A stretch of 64,000 nt of DNA from an uncultured Lachnospiraceae bacterium (GTDB lineage: Bacteria; Bacillota; Clostridia; Lachnospirales; Lachnospiraceae). This document shows positions 26,296 through 35,534 of this stretch, in pieces (position 1 is the stretch's first letter; each line of letters starts with the position of its first letter). Where the stretch lies: NCBI GenBank assembly GCA_910579935.1, contig CAJTVQ010000006.1:1-64000 (forward strand). The letters are read 5' to 3'. The notes under the pieces are model-generated. The model made no database searches. It saw only the letters and a list, made by a program, of their open reading frames with translations, and was not told the origin of the DNA. The position numbers were made by a program, and so were the translations under genes.

Positions 26296-27285
26296 ATGTT
26301 TGGAGAGTACAGAAATGTCAGCATTGCCGGGGTGGCGGCAGCGGCTCCGAAAAGGACGATCAATAATATGGATTTTGTCAATATGTTTGAATCGCGCCGT
26401 GCAAAGCGCCAGGTAAAGCTGACAGGAATCGATTGCAGACATGTCTGTGACAAGGGGCAGCAGGCGTCCGTCCTGGCGACGGTTGCGGCGAGGGAACTTT
26501 TGGCAAAGCTGCGGTGGGACAAGGATGACGTCAGGGTGTTGGTTTTTGTGACACAATCCCCGGAGGTGGATACTCCTGCCACGGCAATGCTGATTCAGAA
26601 ACGGCTGGGAATCGGAACGGACTGCATCGCCTTTGACGTTAATCTCGGATGCAGCGGTTATGTGAGCGGGCTGCAGATTGTCTCCGCATTACTTCAAAGC
26701 ACAAAGGGAAAGGCGCTTCTGCTTGTTGGCGACGGTAGATATTATGATCTGCCAGAGAAGCCAACTACGGATAGTTTGTTATTTGGAGATGGCGCAGCCG
26801 CAACGGCATTGGAATACCGGGAAGGAAGTAAAGGACTGGTCTATTCGCAAAACACGGACGGGAGTCGCTGGCAGTTGCTGACCAAAAGTCTGGGCGGACC
26901 GGTCTATATGGATGGCAACGCAATTCTGCTGTTTTCATTGGAGGAAGCATCGAAGAGTATCAGGGAGACAAGGGAGCATTTTGGTATACAGGAAGAAGAT
27001 ATAGACTATTATGTGCTGCATCAGGCGCAGAAAATCATTTTGGATGGCATGGCGGAAGAGTGTAATATCCCAAAGGAAAAGATTTTAATTTCCTATGATG
27101 AATATGGCAACACGTCAACAGCCACGGTGCCGATTACAATCTGCAGAAATGCCGACTTGATCAAGGGGCAAAGGAAAAGTCTTATGTTAAGCGGATTTGG
27201 CATAGGACTGGCCTGGGCGAACGTGTTTATCACGGTGGAGACGGAACATATTCTTCCTGTCATATTGACGGATGAAGTATTTTAG
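26296..27285 (+). CDS. 3-oxoacyl-ACP synthase III-like enzyme 1
   Basis: This thiolase-fold condensing enzyme, 329 residues, has a complete Cys-His-Asn triad: Cys119 in NLGCSGY, His242 in VLHQAQK and Asn272 in EYGNTST. KAS III enzymes start chains by condensing acyl-CoA with malonyl-ACP. The start at 26296 is preferred because GGAGAG lies upstream within the sequence following the first ATG (26281). It pairs with ACP 1 and the upstream SDR. Confidence 0.88.
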   Translation: MFGEYRNVSIAGVAAAAPKRTINNMDFVNMFESRRAKRQVKLTGIDCRHVCDKGQQASVLATVAARELLAKLRWDKDDVRVLVFVTQSPEVDTPATAMLIQKRLGIGTDCIAFDVNLGCSGYVSGLQIVSALLQSTKGKALLLVGDGRYYDLPEKPTTDSLLFGDGAAATALEYREGSKGLVYSQNTDGSRWQLLTKSLGGPVYMDGNAILLFSLEEASKSIRETREHFGIQEEDIDYYVLHQAQKIILDGMAEECNIPKEKILISYDEYGNTSTATVPITICRNADLIKGQRKSLMLSGFGIGLAWANVFITVETEHILPVILTDEVF

Positions 27286-27297
27286 GGGGCGGGCGTT

Positions 27298-27496
27298 ATG
27301 AAGCAAAAGGTGATTATGGTTGTGGGTGCAGCCGGGTTCCTATATGGTGCAAAATGGTGGTTTGCCTGAAGTTATAAAAGAGCAGCCATTTGGAATGATT
27401 CCGCCCAAATATGTGGTTATATATTTTTGGCTTTCGGATGAATCAAGGTTTATAACCGGCGCATGCATACCGGTTAGCGCCGGAAGAAACATATAA
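27298..27496 (+). pseudogene. Remnant of a third SDR gene, internal deletion
   Basis: An SDR start (MKQKVIMVVGAAG) opens at 27298 with a GGGGGCGGG site and hits a stop at 27367. In another frame the C-terminal end of an SDR follows at once: SDESRFITGACIPVSAGRNI, stop at 27494-27496. A full gene would be about 740 bp, so some 550 bp of the middle are gone. This shows the cluster once had a third reductase, or a duplicated one. Confidence 0.75.
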
Positions 27497-27517
27497 AAAT
27501 CAAGGAGGAGTTATCTT

Positions 27518-27739
27518 ATGACAGACGAACAGAAATTAGAGGAAATTGCCAATGTTTTGGAAATGGAGGTAGATGAACTGAATCAGGAGATGGTTCTTGA
27601 CGACACCGGAACATGGGATTCTGTAGCTGTGCTTTCCGTCATTGCCATCATAAATGAGAAGTTTAATAAATTCCCGGATTCGAAAGATATTTTAGAATGC
27701 AATACGATAGGTGATCTGATGGCGATTATGTCGGAGTAG
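27518..27739 (+). CDS. Acyl carrier protein 2
   Basis: The 73-residue carrier has its attachment serine in GTWDSVAVLSV (Ser35) and acidic helix 2. AAGGAGG precedes the ATG. It is followed 11 bp later by a second SDR. Confidence 0.9.
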   Translation: MTDEQKLEEIANVLEMEVDELNQEMVLDDTGTWDSVAVLSVIAIINEKFNKFPDSKDILECNTIGDLMAIMSE

Positions 27740-27750
27740 GGAGAATGCAG

Positions 27751-28500
27751 ATGGAACGGTTTAGAGGAAAGACCGTCATGGTGACCGGGGCTTCATCCGG
27801 TATCGGAAGGGCAGTTGCGGCTGCGTTAAGCAAGGAGGGCGGCCGCGTAGTTCTGGTGGCCCGCAATGAAGAGGCATTAAAAGCGACATTACCCATGATG
27901 GATAATCGTGACGCACACATTGTGGTTCCGTTTGACCTGACGAACTTTGAAAAGTATGAAATGGTGTTTCAAAATCTAAGAAAAAAAGGCGTAGTTTTGT
28001 CGGGAATGGTGCATTGTGCAGGAATAGCGCCGGTATTGCCGCTGCGCATTCTGAGCAGGGATAACTCTTTCGCAGTTTTTGACCTGCACTATTTCGCTTT
28101 TATTGAACTGGTGAAATATTATCAGAAAAAGGGGATGTCAGACGGCGGCAGTATCGTAGGGATTTCTTCGATCAATGCACATGTGCCGCAGAAATGCATG
28201 ACAGCTTACGCGGCGGCAAAATCGGCAGTCGAGGCTGCCTGCAGAACAATGGCGATTGAATTGATTGAGAAAAATATAAGAATTAATTCGGTTGTTGTGG
28301 GTGGTGTCAATACAAATATGGCACAAGAAGCCGGTGAAGCATTAGCAGGAATACGGAGAAAGGGAAGCGAGGGGCTCAGGGGGCAGCTTATGGACATTGC
28401 GCTTCCGGAACAAATGACAGGCCCGATTCTTTTTCTGCTTAGTAATGAATCATCCTATATAACAGGAAGAGAATTGTATGCGGACGGGGGGAGATTGTAA
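27751..28500 (+). CDS. SDR-family reductase, FabG-like 2
   Basis: The 249-residue enzyme has the classical cofactor motif TGASSGIG, an HCAG segment, Ser139 or Ser140 in VGISSINAH, and Tyr153/Lys157 in AYAAAKSAV; it ends YITGRELYADGG. The start at 27751 has AGGGAG 7 bp upstream, better than the ATG at 27745. It probably reduces a beta-ketoacyl group on ACP 2 or 3. Confidence 0.9.
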   Translation: MERFRGKTVMVTGASSGIGRAVAAALSKEGGRVVLVARNEEALKATLPMMDNRDAHIVVPFDLTNFEKYEMVFQNLRKKGVVLSGMVHCAGIAPVLPLRILSRDNSFAVFDLHYFAFIELVKYYQKKGMSDGGSIVGISSINAHVPQKCMTAYAAAKSAVEAACRTMAIELIEKNIRINSVVVGGVNTNMAQEAGEALAGIRRKGSEGLRGQLMDIALPEQMTGPILFLLSNESSYITGRELYADGGRL

Positions 28501-28501
28501 G

Positions 28502-29353
28502 ATGGGATATGAAGCATCAAAACAGTTATTTGAGTATGAAGGCAGGGAAATCACTTATGGCGATATTGTGGATGCGCTGCATAAGGTAGGAGCGGACGAA
28601 TGTGACATTCTATTTGTCCATTCCGATATCTCTTTTGGGCGTATTGCGGGAGATATGAAGAGAAAGGAATTGATGGACGCCCTGGTCAGCGGATTGTTGG
28701 AAACGGGTGTTCCCACGATTATGTTTCCTACCTTTACATTCAGTTTCTGCAACAGGGAGGATTATGACAGGGAGCTGTCCCGCACGGCCATGGGGATGCT
28801 GCCGGAGTATGTTCGTAAAAGACCGGATGCATATCGAACGGACGATCCGATCATGTCAGTGGCCATATTGGGTGACAGGACAGGTTTTGAAGGAATGGAC
28901 GGGGACTCTTCCTGCGGCATAGGAGGAATCTTTCATCAACTGCACAGGTCGGGAAAGAAGGTGAAATTTCTCTTTTTTGGAACCTCGCCTATGAAATGTT
29001 TTACTTTTTTGCATTATGTAGAAGAGATCAGGCAGGTTCCTTATCGGTACACTCGGCAATTCACGGGGAATGTCATTATAAATGGGAAGGCGGTTTCAAA
29101 GTCAGTCAATGTGTATGTCCGGTATAAAGACGTGCAGGCAACATTGCCGGCATGTTTTTATGATGATCTATTGTGCGGCGGTATCGCGGAGACCGTGGTT
29201 TTGGGGAGAAGCGAAATCACTTCTGTTGACGAGGAAAAGGCATATGAGTATATATCCGGTTTGATTGACCAAAATCAATATGTCTTTGCAAATCTGCCCG
29301 AGTCAGGCATTTTGGAAAAGGAGTATGCATATGGGGGAGTCACTACCATGTAG
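28502..29353 (+). CDS. AAC(3)-fold N-acyltransferase
   Basis: The 283-residue protein belongs to the aminoglycoside 3-N-acetyltransferase-like family: it has FVHSDISFGRIAG, TIMFPTFTFSF, a DDPIMSVAILG segment and KCFTFLHYVEE. Besides drug acetylation, members in sugar-biosynthesis loci transfer acyl groups to amino sugars. Among KAS III, SDR and ACP genes, moving a hydroxyacyl group from ACP to an amine is the likelier role than resistance. GGGGGAG precedes the ATG; the gap to the previous stop is 1 bp. Confidence 0.85.
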   Translation: MGYEASKQLFEYEGREITYGDIVDALHKVGADECDILFVHSDISFGRIAGDMKRKELMDALVSGLLETGVPTIMFPTFTFSFCNREDYDRELSRTAMGMLPEYVRKRPDAYRTDDPIMSVAILGDRTGFEGMDGDSSCGIGGIFHQLHRSGKKVKFLFFGTSPMKCFTFLHYVEEIRQVPYRYTRQFTGNVIINGKAVSKSVNVYVRYKDVQATLPACFYDDLLCGGIAETVVLGRSEITSVDEEKAYEYISGLIDQNQYVFANLPESGILEKEYAYGGVTTM

Positions 29354-29383
29354 TTACAATAAATAAAAAGGAGGAAAAACAAA

Positions 29384-29611
29384 ATGAATCAAAAAATCCT
29401 GGAGATTTTACATAGAATAAGACCGGAATTTGATTTTGAGAGCAGTAATGATTTTGTGGAAGATGGATATTTAGATTCTTTTGACGTGGTGACACTTGTC
29501 GCGGAGATAGAGGAGAGTTTTGGTATTATAATAGACGGCACGGATATTCTGCCTGAGAATTTCTCGTCTGTCGAGAATATTTCCCGGCTGATCCAAGGGA
29601 GTGAAAAATAA
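29384..29611 (+). CDS. Acyl carrier protein 3
   Basis: The 75-residue carrier has its serine in YLDSFDVVTLV (Ser32), the DSFD form common in ACPs that serve DltA-like or aminoacyl systems. It overlaps the next gene by one base (TAATG), so ACP 3 and KAS III 2 are translationally coupled. Confidence 0.88.
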   Translation: MNQKILEILHRIRPEFDFESSNDFVEDGYLDSFDVVTLVAEIEESFGIIIDGTDILPENFSSVENISRLIQGSEK

Positions 29612-30669
29612 TGCTTTTTGAATTTGAAGGAAAAATAATTAGCGGTGTTCTATCTGTTTTGCCGGAAAACGAATATATTTTCGAGGAAGAAAACATAGAC
29701 CCACAGGACATTAAAAACAGGCGGTTAAAGCGTATTATCGGATTTGGGAAACGGAGAAGGGTGAAAGCTGATACCACGTTATCCGAAATGCTGTTGTATG
29801 GCATGAGATATTTAATGGATCATGATATGCTTCAAAAGGAGCAGATCGGAGCCATTGTGGTTTCCACCCTTTCCCAGGATTTTTTATTGCCCCAGATCAG
29901 TATGATATTGCATGGAGAACTGGGTTTATCGCCCGGGGTATTTTGCATTGATTCGCCGCAGGCCTGCGGCGGCTTTGTGGTGGGCCTTTTGGAAGCTTTT
30001 ATGCTGTTGGAGCATATGCAGGACAGGAAGGTCATTCTCTGCACCGGTGAGATTTTTAACCGCAGGACAAATCCGAATGAGCCCAAGCTGGAGCATCCGT
30101 CCTTTGGCGGCGATATCGCTAACATAGCGGTTTTGGAAAATACAAGTGAACATCATAAGATTTATGCCAATGCATATAGCGATGGAAGTCAAAGAAATGC
30201 ATTGTTGATCCGTGATGGCGGATTCAAGTATCCAATGACGGAGGAAAAATTAAAAGCACAGATTAACCATTCTCCCATCATGGGAGTGGAAATGGATGGA
30301 TCCGCTGTTTTCAATTTCGTACAAAAGGAAGTGCCGCCTGCCATAGAAGAACTGCTGGAAATGTCCAAATTGCAAATGGATGAGATTGACTATTTCCTTT
30401 TCCACCAACCCAATAAATTTATGCTCCAAAAACTAGCGGAAAAACTGGGAGTGCCATATTCTAAGATTCCGATGAATATCACGGAGGAATTGGGTAATTC
30501 TGACTCGGGAACGATTCCTGCGGTCATGACATTTGATTTGTCGAAGCAATTGACAGAGAAACAATGGAAATGCTGTTTATCAGGATTTGGCGGCGGATTG
30601 TCATGGACGTCCATGCTCATGGATATCGGGCCATTAGATTTTTGCGAGAGTATTGATTCGCCATTTTAA
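29611..30669 (+). CDS. 3-oxoacyl-ACP synthase III-like enzyme 2
   Basis: The 352-residue condensing enzyme has an intact triad: Cys119 in SPQACGGF, His265 in LFHQPNKF and Asn296 in ELGNSDSGT. It is diverged from the first KAS III. The extra N-terminal part (about 30 residues) has no signal peptide. It likely acts with ACP 3. Confidence 0.88.
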   Translation: MLFEFEGKIISGVLSVLPENEYIFEEENIDPQDIKNRRLKRIIGFGKRRRVKADTTLSEMLLYGMRYLMDHDMLQKEQIGAIVVSTLSQDFLLPQISMILHGELGLSPGVFCIDSPQACGGFVVGLLEAFMLLEHMQDRKVILCTGEIFNRRTNPNEPKLEHPSFGGDIANIAVLENTSEHHKIYANAYSDGSQRNALLIRDGGFKYPMTEEKLKAQINHSPIMGVEMDGSAVFNFVQKEVPPAIEELLEMSKLQMDEIDYFLFHQPNKFMLQKLAEKLGVPYSKIPMNITEELGNSDSGTIPAVMTFDLSKQLTEKQWKCCLSGFGGGLSWTSMLMDIGPLDFCESIDSPF

Positions 30670-30701
30670 AATAGGTATGTTTTGATAACGGAGGGACATT
30701 C

Positions 30702-32225
30702 ATGAAAAATTCAGTGCTTTGTTATTTGGAAGATGCAGCCCGACAGTATCCCGCAAAGGTTGCGTTCTTTGACTTACAGGCGGAAATCACTTTTTCCGAT
30801 TTGAGGAAGCGGGCAATCGACACGGCCTTTTGGATCAGACAAAATCTAAATGGAAGAAGAAATCCAATTTTGACATTTCTTCCCAAATCCATTGAGAATA
30901 TTGTGGCTTTTATGGGCATTCTGTATAGTGGGAACTTTTATACACCGACGGATATTCGTTTCCCGGCGGAAAAAGTCAAAAGCGTGATTGATGCCCTGCA
31001 GCCGGCGGCTGTTATGGTCAACAATGAAACCATGGATAAATTGCAGAAAATAGGCGTGGATGAGGCAACTGTTATTATTAACCTGGACGAAGTCCAGGTC
31101 TCTGATCGGTATGACGAGGGAAGCGCCCTGGTGGAAGAAATCTTGGATGTTGACCCTGTATATGTATTTTTCACCTCGGGTTCGACAGGAACCCCCAAGG
31201 GAGTGATCATTAACAATCATAATGTGATAGATTATACGGACTGGGCAGTCAAAACCTTTCGCATATGCGACAGAACGGTTATGGGGAACCAATCTCCCTT
31301 TTATTTTGATATTTCTACCCAGGATATCTATGCCACGCTAAAAGCGGGAGCCACTCTTGGTATCATACCGCCCATGTATTTTGCTTTTCCTGCAAAGGCG
31401 CTGGAATTTATCAATGAGAGGAATATTAATTTCCTGTACTGGGTTCCATCGGCTTATGTGAACATTGCCAATTATGATCTGCTGGAATCAATTCCTCTGC
31501 CAAACGTGGAGTTGATGATGTTTGGCGGGGAAGTGATGCCGGTAAAGCAATTGAATTATTGGAAAAAGTATCTCCCGAATCTAAAGACGATCGCGAATGT
31601 CTACGGTCCTACTGAGGCCACTGTAAACTGTACCTATTATATTGTTGACAGGGAGTTCGAGGATTCGCAGACGCTTCCCCTGGGAAAAGCCTGTGAGAAC
31701 ACGGGGTTGCTGGTTTTGGATGACGATGGCAGTGTGATCACCGGGGAGAGGGAAAATGTCTTAGGTGAGTTGTGTGTCTATGGAAGTTCTCTTTCGGCAG
31801 GATACTGGGGAGATGAGGAGAAGACGGCGGAAAAATTCGTAGATAATCCCACCTGCAGGTATTTCAGGGAGAAGATGTATCTGACCGGCGACCTGGTATA
31901 TTATAATAGCCGAAAAGAGCTGGTTTTTGCCGGCCGCAAAGATTTTCAGATCAAGCATATGGGCTATCGCATTGAGCTGGGTGAAATCGAATCGGCAGCC
32001 ATGGGCAATTCCGCCGTCACGGGAGTGTGTGCTTCCTATGACAGCCAAAAGAAAGAAATCGTTCTTTTTTACACAGGTCAGGCGGGGGAAAATGAGCTTA
32101 GGGAATATCTTTCCGGTATAATTCCTAAATATATGGTACCAACAAGGTATATTCCGTTGAAAAAATTCCCGTACAATGACAATGGCAAGATTGATAGAAA
32201 AGAGTTGGTTTCGTGCCATCTTTAG
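30702..32225 (+). CDS. AMP-forming amino acid/acyl ligase, DltA-like
   Basis: The 507-residue adenylating enzyme has the P-loop FFTSGSTGTPKG, the YGPTEATVN motif, GDLVYY, GRKDFQIKHMGYRIE and the C-terminal lysine in NDNGKIDRKEL. It most resembles D-alanine-carrier-protein ligases and NRPS adenylation domains, so it may load an amino acid or short acid onto one of the three ACPs. No condensation or DltB-like membrane acyltransferase is in the cluster. Confidence 0.88.
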   Translation: MKNSVLCYLEDAARQYPAKVAFFDLQAEITFSDLRKRAIDTAFWIRQNLNGRRNPILTFLPKSIENIVAFMGILYSGNFYTPTDIRFPAEKVKSVIDALQPAAVMVNNETMDKLQKIGVDEATVIINLDEVQVSDRYDEGSALVEEILDVDPVYVFFTSGSTGTPKGVIINNHNVIDYTDWAVKTFRICDRTVMGNQSPFYFDISTQDIYATLKAGATLGIIPPMYFAFPAKALEFINERNINFLYWVPSAYVNIANYDLLESIPLPNVELMMFGGEVMPVKQLNYWKKYLPNLKTIANVYGPTEATVNCTYYIVDREFEDSQTLPLGKACENTGLLVLDDDGSVITGERENVLGELCVYGSSLSAGYWGDEEKTAEKFVDNPTCRYFREKMYLTGDLVYYNSRKELVFAGRKDFQIKHMGYRIELGEIESAAMGNSAVTGVCASYDSQKKEIVLFYTGQAGENELREYLSGIIPKYMVPTRYIPLKKFPYNDNGKIDRKELVSCHL

Positions 32226-32236
32226 CAGAGGTGTTT

Positions 32237-33097
32237 ATGATGAAGATGAAGGATATTATGAATGTTTGCAGTATGCTTAGAAAAAAAGGGGAGTATCATA
32301 GCAATATAGTTGCTGTACAGTCCCTTTTACAGCATCATGGCGATTTTGATGTCGTGCAGACAGAAAATGCAATCATGTTTGTTGAGACCGGCAATAATGG
32401 GAGAAAAAACCTTTACTTTGCCGCTTCGGGAGAAGAAGCCATGATAGATATTTTATCCAGGGGAAAGGAGCCGGATACCGTCGTCAGCTATCTTTATCGT
32501 GAAGAACCGGATAATGCTATCAGGGAGATATTTTCAAAAGCAGGGCTGACACTGTATGCAGAGTATATCCGCTTTTTAAAGAAATACAGTGATAATCCGT
32601 ATTTGTTAGAGATAAAAAACCCCCGCAGAAAAATCCTGCAGGAAATGTATGATTCTGCCTGCGGGGAGTATCCTGCGGAAGAAGACGCGGAAGAGATTTA
32701 TGAGATACATATGAGAAACTTTGACGCTGTTTCAGATGATATTTTTACAATTGACGAGTGGAAAGAAAAGATACGGAAAAAGGAAGTTTTGGTTTATCGG
32801 GAAGAGGGTAAGATCATTGCTTATTACAACTGGAAACTGGAGGGCAATACATTTTATAGTAATGTTTCTGTAGACGAGGGACCTGCAAATATCATGTATA
32901 ATCTCGAGCGTCGGGTTTTTGAAAAATATTGGGAGCAGGGCATTCGTATTTTTTATTTTTGGGTTAATAAAAAAAACAGCAAACAATTGCGTCGGGACAA
33001 TGTGAACGATGAGCCTTTTATTGTTACACAGCAATTGCTGTACCAGGATATATTTTGTTTCAGAAGCGGGAGAATGAAAAATGTCAGTGGAATGTAA
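32237..33097 (+). CDS. GNAT-family acyltransferase, second of three
   Basis: The 286-residue protein has an N-terminal domain (about 1-135) ending LYAEYIRFLKKYS and a C-terminal GNAT-like domain (about 150-275) with KIIAYYNWKLEG and IFYFWVNKKNSKQLR. It shares layout with the GNATs at 24437 and 37145. The ATG at 32237 follows AGAGGTG. It overlaps the carboxyltransferase gene by 17 bp. Confidence 0.65.
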   Translation: MMKMKDIMNVCSMLRKKGEYHSNIVAVQSLLQHHGDFDVVQTENAIMFVETGNNGRKNLYFAASGEEAMIDILSRGKEPDTVVSYLYREEPDNAIREIFSKAGLTLYAEYIRFLKKYSDNPYLLEIKNPRRKILQEMYDSACGEYPAEEDAEEIYEIHMRNFDAVSDDIFTIDEWKEKIRKKEVLVYREEGKIIAYYNWKLEGNTFYSNVSVDEGPANIMYNLERRVFEKYWEQGIRIFYFWVNKKNSKQLRRDNVNDEPFIVTQQLLYQDIFCFRSGRMKNVSGM

Positions 33098-34700
33098 GAT
33101 ATGTGGTGCGTTCATTGATGAGAGAATACTTAAAAAAAACAAGTATATTTGTCCGGAATGTTCAGGCTATTACAGGATAGGCGCCAGGGACAGGATTGCC
33201 ATGCTTGCGGATAAAGGGACATTCCATGAATTGTTTGCCGGGATACAGGGAGTTAACCCGTTAAATATGGACGGGTATGAGCAGAAAATTAAGGAGACAC
33301 AGGAGAAGACGGGGCTTGACGAGGCTGTTCTCACCGGCACGGCGGACGTGCTGCAGGAAAAGGTTATGCTGGCTGTCTGCGACACTTCATTTCTTATGGG
33401 CAGTATGGGGCATGTGGTGGGTGAGAAGATTACACTGGCGGTGGAGCAGGCTACCAGGGACAGGCTTCCAATTTTTATCTTTTGTTGTTCGGGCGGCGCA
33501 CGGATGCAGGAAGGCATCATATCCCTCATGCAGATGGAAAAGACTGCGGCAGCGATCAGGAGGCATGGGGAGGCGGGATTGTTTTGCAGTACGATCCTCA
33601 CGAACCCTACCACCGGAGGAATGACTGCAAGCTTCGCCATGCTGGGCGATGTTATCATGGCTGAGCCAGGGGCATTGATTGGATTCGCCGGACCAAGGGT
33701 GATTGAACAGACCACGGGTCAGAAGCTCCCCATGGGGTTTCAGTCTGCGGAATTTCAAGAAGAGCATGGTACGGTTGACGGAATTGTGGAGAGGAAAAAA
33801 CTCCGCAAAATGATTCTCTTTTTGACTATAACCAACAGGAGAAGTCAAAGTTATGCCAATTTTTTTAATAAGGAAAAGAATGCGTTTAAAGGGTTGTCAC
33901 TGTTTAGGCCAAAGCCCAAATCTTCTCTGCAGCCATGGGATCGTGTAAGACTGCAGCGGAGCGTTTTGCGAAGGTCTGCATTGGATTATGTTCACAATAT
34001 ATTTGATGTTTTCGTGGAATTAAAAGGCGATAGGTATTATGGTAATGATGAAGCGTTGATCGGGGGAATTGCCATGATTGACAGTCAGCCGGTCACGGTC
34101 ATTGCAGAGAATCGGGGGAAGGACGCCGAGGAGATGGTTCGATGTAATTTCGGGATGCCTCTTCCAGAAGGGTACAGAAAAGCGCTTCGCCTGATGAGAC
34201 AGGCGGAACGGTTTAACAGACCGATTATCAGTTTTGTGAACACTCCGGGAGCGCATTGCGGAATGGAGGCGGAGGAAAGAGGGCAGGGAATGGCGATTGC
34301 CAGGAACCTGTATGAAATGTCAGGGCTTCGAGTGCCGATCCTTGCAATAATCACGGGGGAAGCGGGGAGCGGCGGTGCATTGGCGACCGCGGTCGCCAAT
34401 CAGGTATGGATGCTTGAGAACGCGACTTATTCCGTCATTTCACCGGAAGGGTATGCTTCCATCGTGTGGAAGGATGCGTCCAGGGCGGAGGAGGCGGCGC
34501 AGGATATGCATATCACCGCGGAAGAGTTGAAGAAGCTTGGGGTCATCGAAAAGATCATCCCGGAATACGCGGGAGAGGATGCGCTGGAGAAATCGGCAAA
34601 ACACCTTAAAGGGGAAATCATGAATTTTCTGGAGGATATGGGAAAGAAGACCCCGGAGAAGATTGTAGAGGAAAGATATGATAGATTCAGACATTTTTAA
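33081..34700 (+). CDS. Fused acetyl-CoA carboxylase carboxyltransferase (AccD-AccA)
   Basis: The 539-residue protein joins both carboxyltransferase halves. The N-terminal AccD half has a zinc ribbon (Cys 5, 8, 24, 27) and GGARMQEGIISLMQMEKT; the C-terminal AccA half has NTPGAHCGMEAEERGQ and GEAGSGGALATAVAN. It should move CO2 from biotin to acetyl-CoA, giving malonyl-CoA for the KAS III enzymes. Biotin carboxylase and biotin carrier genes are absent from the window, so it must borrow housekeeping subunits or act otherwise. In most bacteria AccD and AccA are separate. Confidence 0.88.
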   Translation: MSVECKICGAFIDERILKKNKYICPECSGYYRIGARDRIAMLADKGTFHELFAGIQGVNPLNMDGYEQKIKETQEKTGLDEAVLTGTADVLQEKVMLAVCDTSFLMGSMGHVVGEKITLAVEQATRDRLPIFIFCCSGGARMQEGIISLMQMEKTAAAIRRHGEAGLFCSTILTNPTTGGMTASFAMLGDVIMAEPGALIGFAGPRVIEQTTGQKLPMGFQSAEFQEEHGTVDGIVERKKLRKMILFLTITNRRSQSYANFFNKEKNAFKGLSLFRPKPKSSLQPWDRVRLQRSVLRRSALDYVHNIFDVFVELKGDRYYGNDEALIGGIAMIDSQPVTVIAENRGKDAEEMVRCNFGMPLPEGYRKALRLMRQAERFNRPIISFVNTPGAHCGMEAEERGQGMAIARNLYEMSGLRVPILAIITGEAGSGGALATAVANQVWMLENATYSVISPEGYASIVWKDASRAEEAAQDMHITAEELKKLGVIEKIIPEYAGEDALEKSAKHLKGEIMNFLEDMGKKTPEKIVEERYDRFRHF

Positions 34701-34783
34701 GAGCGTGTCATGCAAATGGTCATGACTGTCCAAACCCAGATTACAGGATGGGACAAATAACATTTTTAACGGGGTGTTTGTTG

Positions 34784-35480
34784 ATGAATGAATTAAAGAT
34801 ACACTCATATATTATGCCGGGTATTGAATCCAATATGTATCTGACGATGACGGATGGATCAGTCCTTATCGTTGATCCTAATGTCAATTCGGATGCCCTC
34901 GCGCTCATGACCCAGGGGCAGGCGCGCAGCGTTCTCGTGCTGCTGACTCACGAGCATTATGACCATATTTCGGGTATCAACTGGCTGCGTGAAAATTTCA
35001 CTGATTCCGCGGTGGAAGTGGTCGCCACGGAGGCGGCAGCCGGGGCTTTACAGGATCCATCGCAGAATCTGGCCAAATTCTGTGAGATTCTGTTGATGGG
35101 CAAGCAGCCTGAAAAAAAAACAGGCGGGTATGTCGGTTGCGGACATCAATTATTCCTGCCGCGCGGACCGGACGTTTTCCGGGGAACTTCAATTGTCTTG
35201 GGAGGGACACGCGATACGGATGCAATCGGCGCCGGGGCATTCCAGGGGAGGCGCACTTATTTTTCTTGATGACAACATCCTTTTTTCGGGGGACAATCTG
35301 GTAAACGGGGCAGGCGTAATATGCCGGACGCCAGGGGGAAGTTGGAAGACCTATTGTGAAAAGACCCGGCCTTTGATAGACGGATTGCCGGATGATATGT
35401 GCATTATGCCGGGACACGGAGATTCGGCAAAGCTCTCCGAAATAAGAAAATATTTGGACAAGTTCGGAAGGGTTTTGTAA
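34784..35480 (+). pseudogene. Metallo-beta-lactamase-fold hydrolase split at an A9 run
   Basis: Frame 1 from the ATG at 34784 encodes the N-terminal half with the metal motif LTHEHYDHISG. At the nine-A run (35112-35120) the product leaves frame and ends at 35269. The C-terminal half (SAPGHSRGG, LFSGDN, IMPGHGDS) continues in the frame reached by removing one A and stops at 35480. With A8 the product would be about 231 residues. Beside ACPs it could be a thioesterase. This may be a dead gene, a phase-variable one, or one read by slippage. Confidence 0.75.
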
Positions 35481-35534
35481 CAGGAAGCACTTGCTTTATT
35501 ACAGTAAAGAATGAAAACCGGCGGCGGGGTAACC

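Noticed and set aside
28502..29353. Aminoglycoside resistance by the AAC(3)-fold enzyme
   Set aside because: The gene lies inside an acyl-ACP cluster; fold alone does not show drug acetylation.
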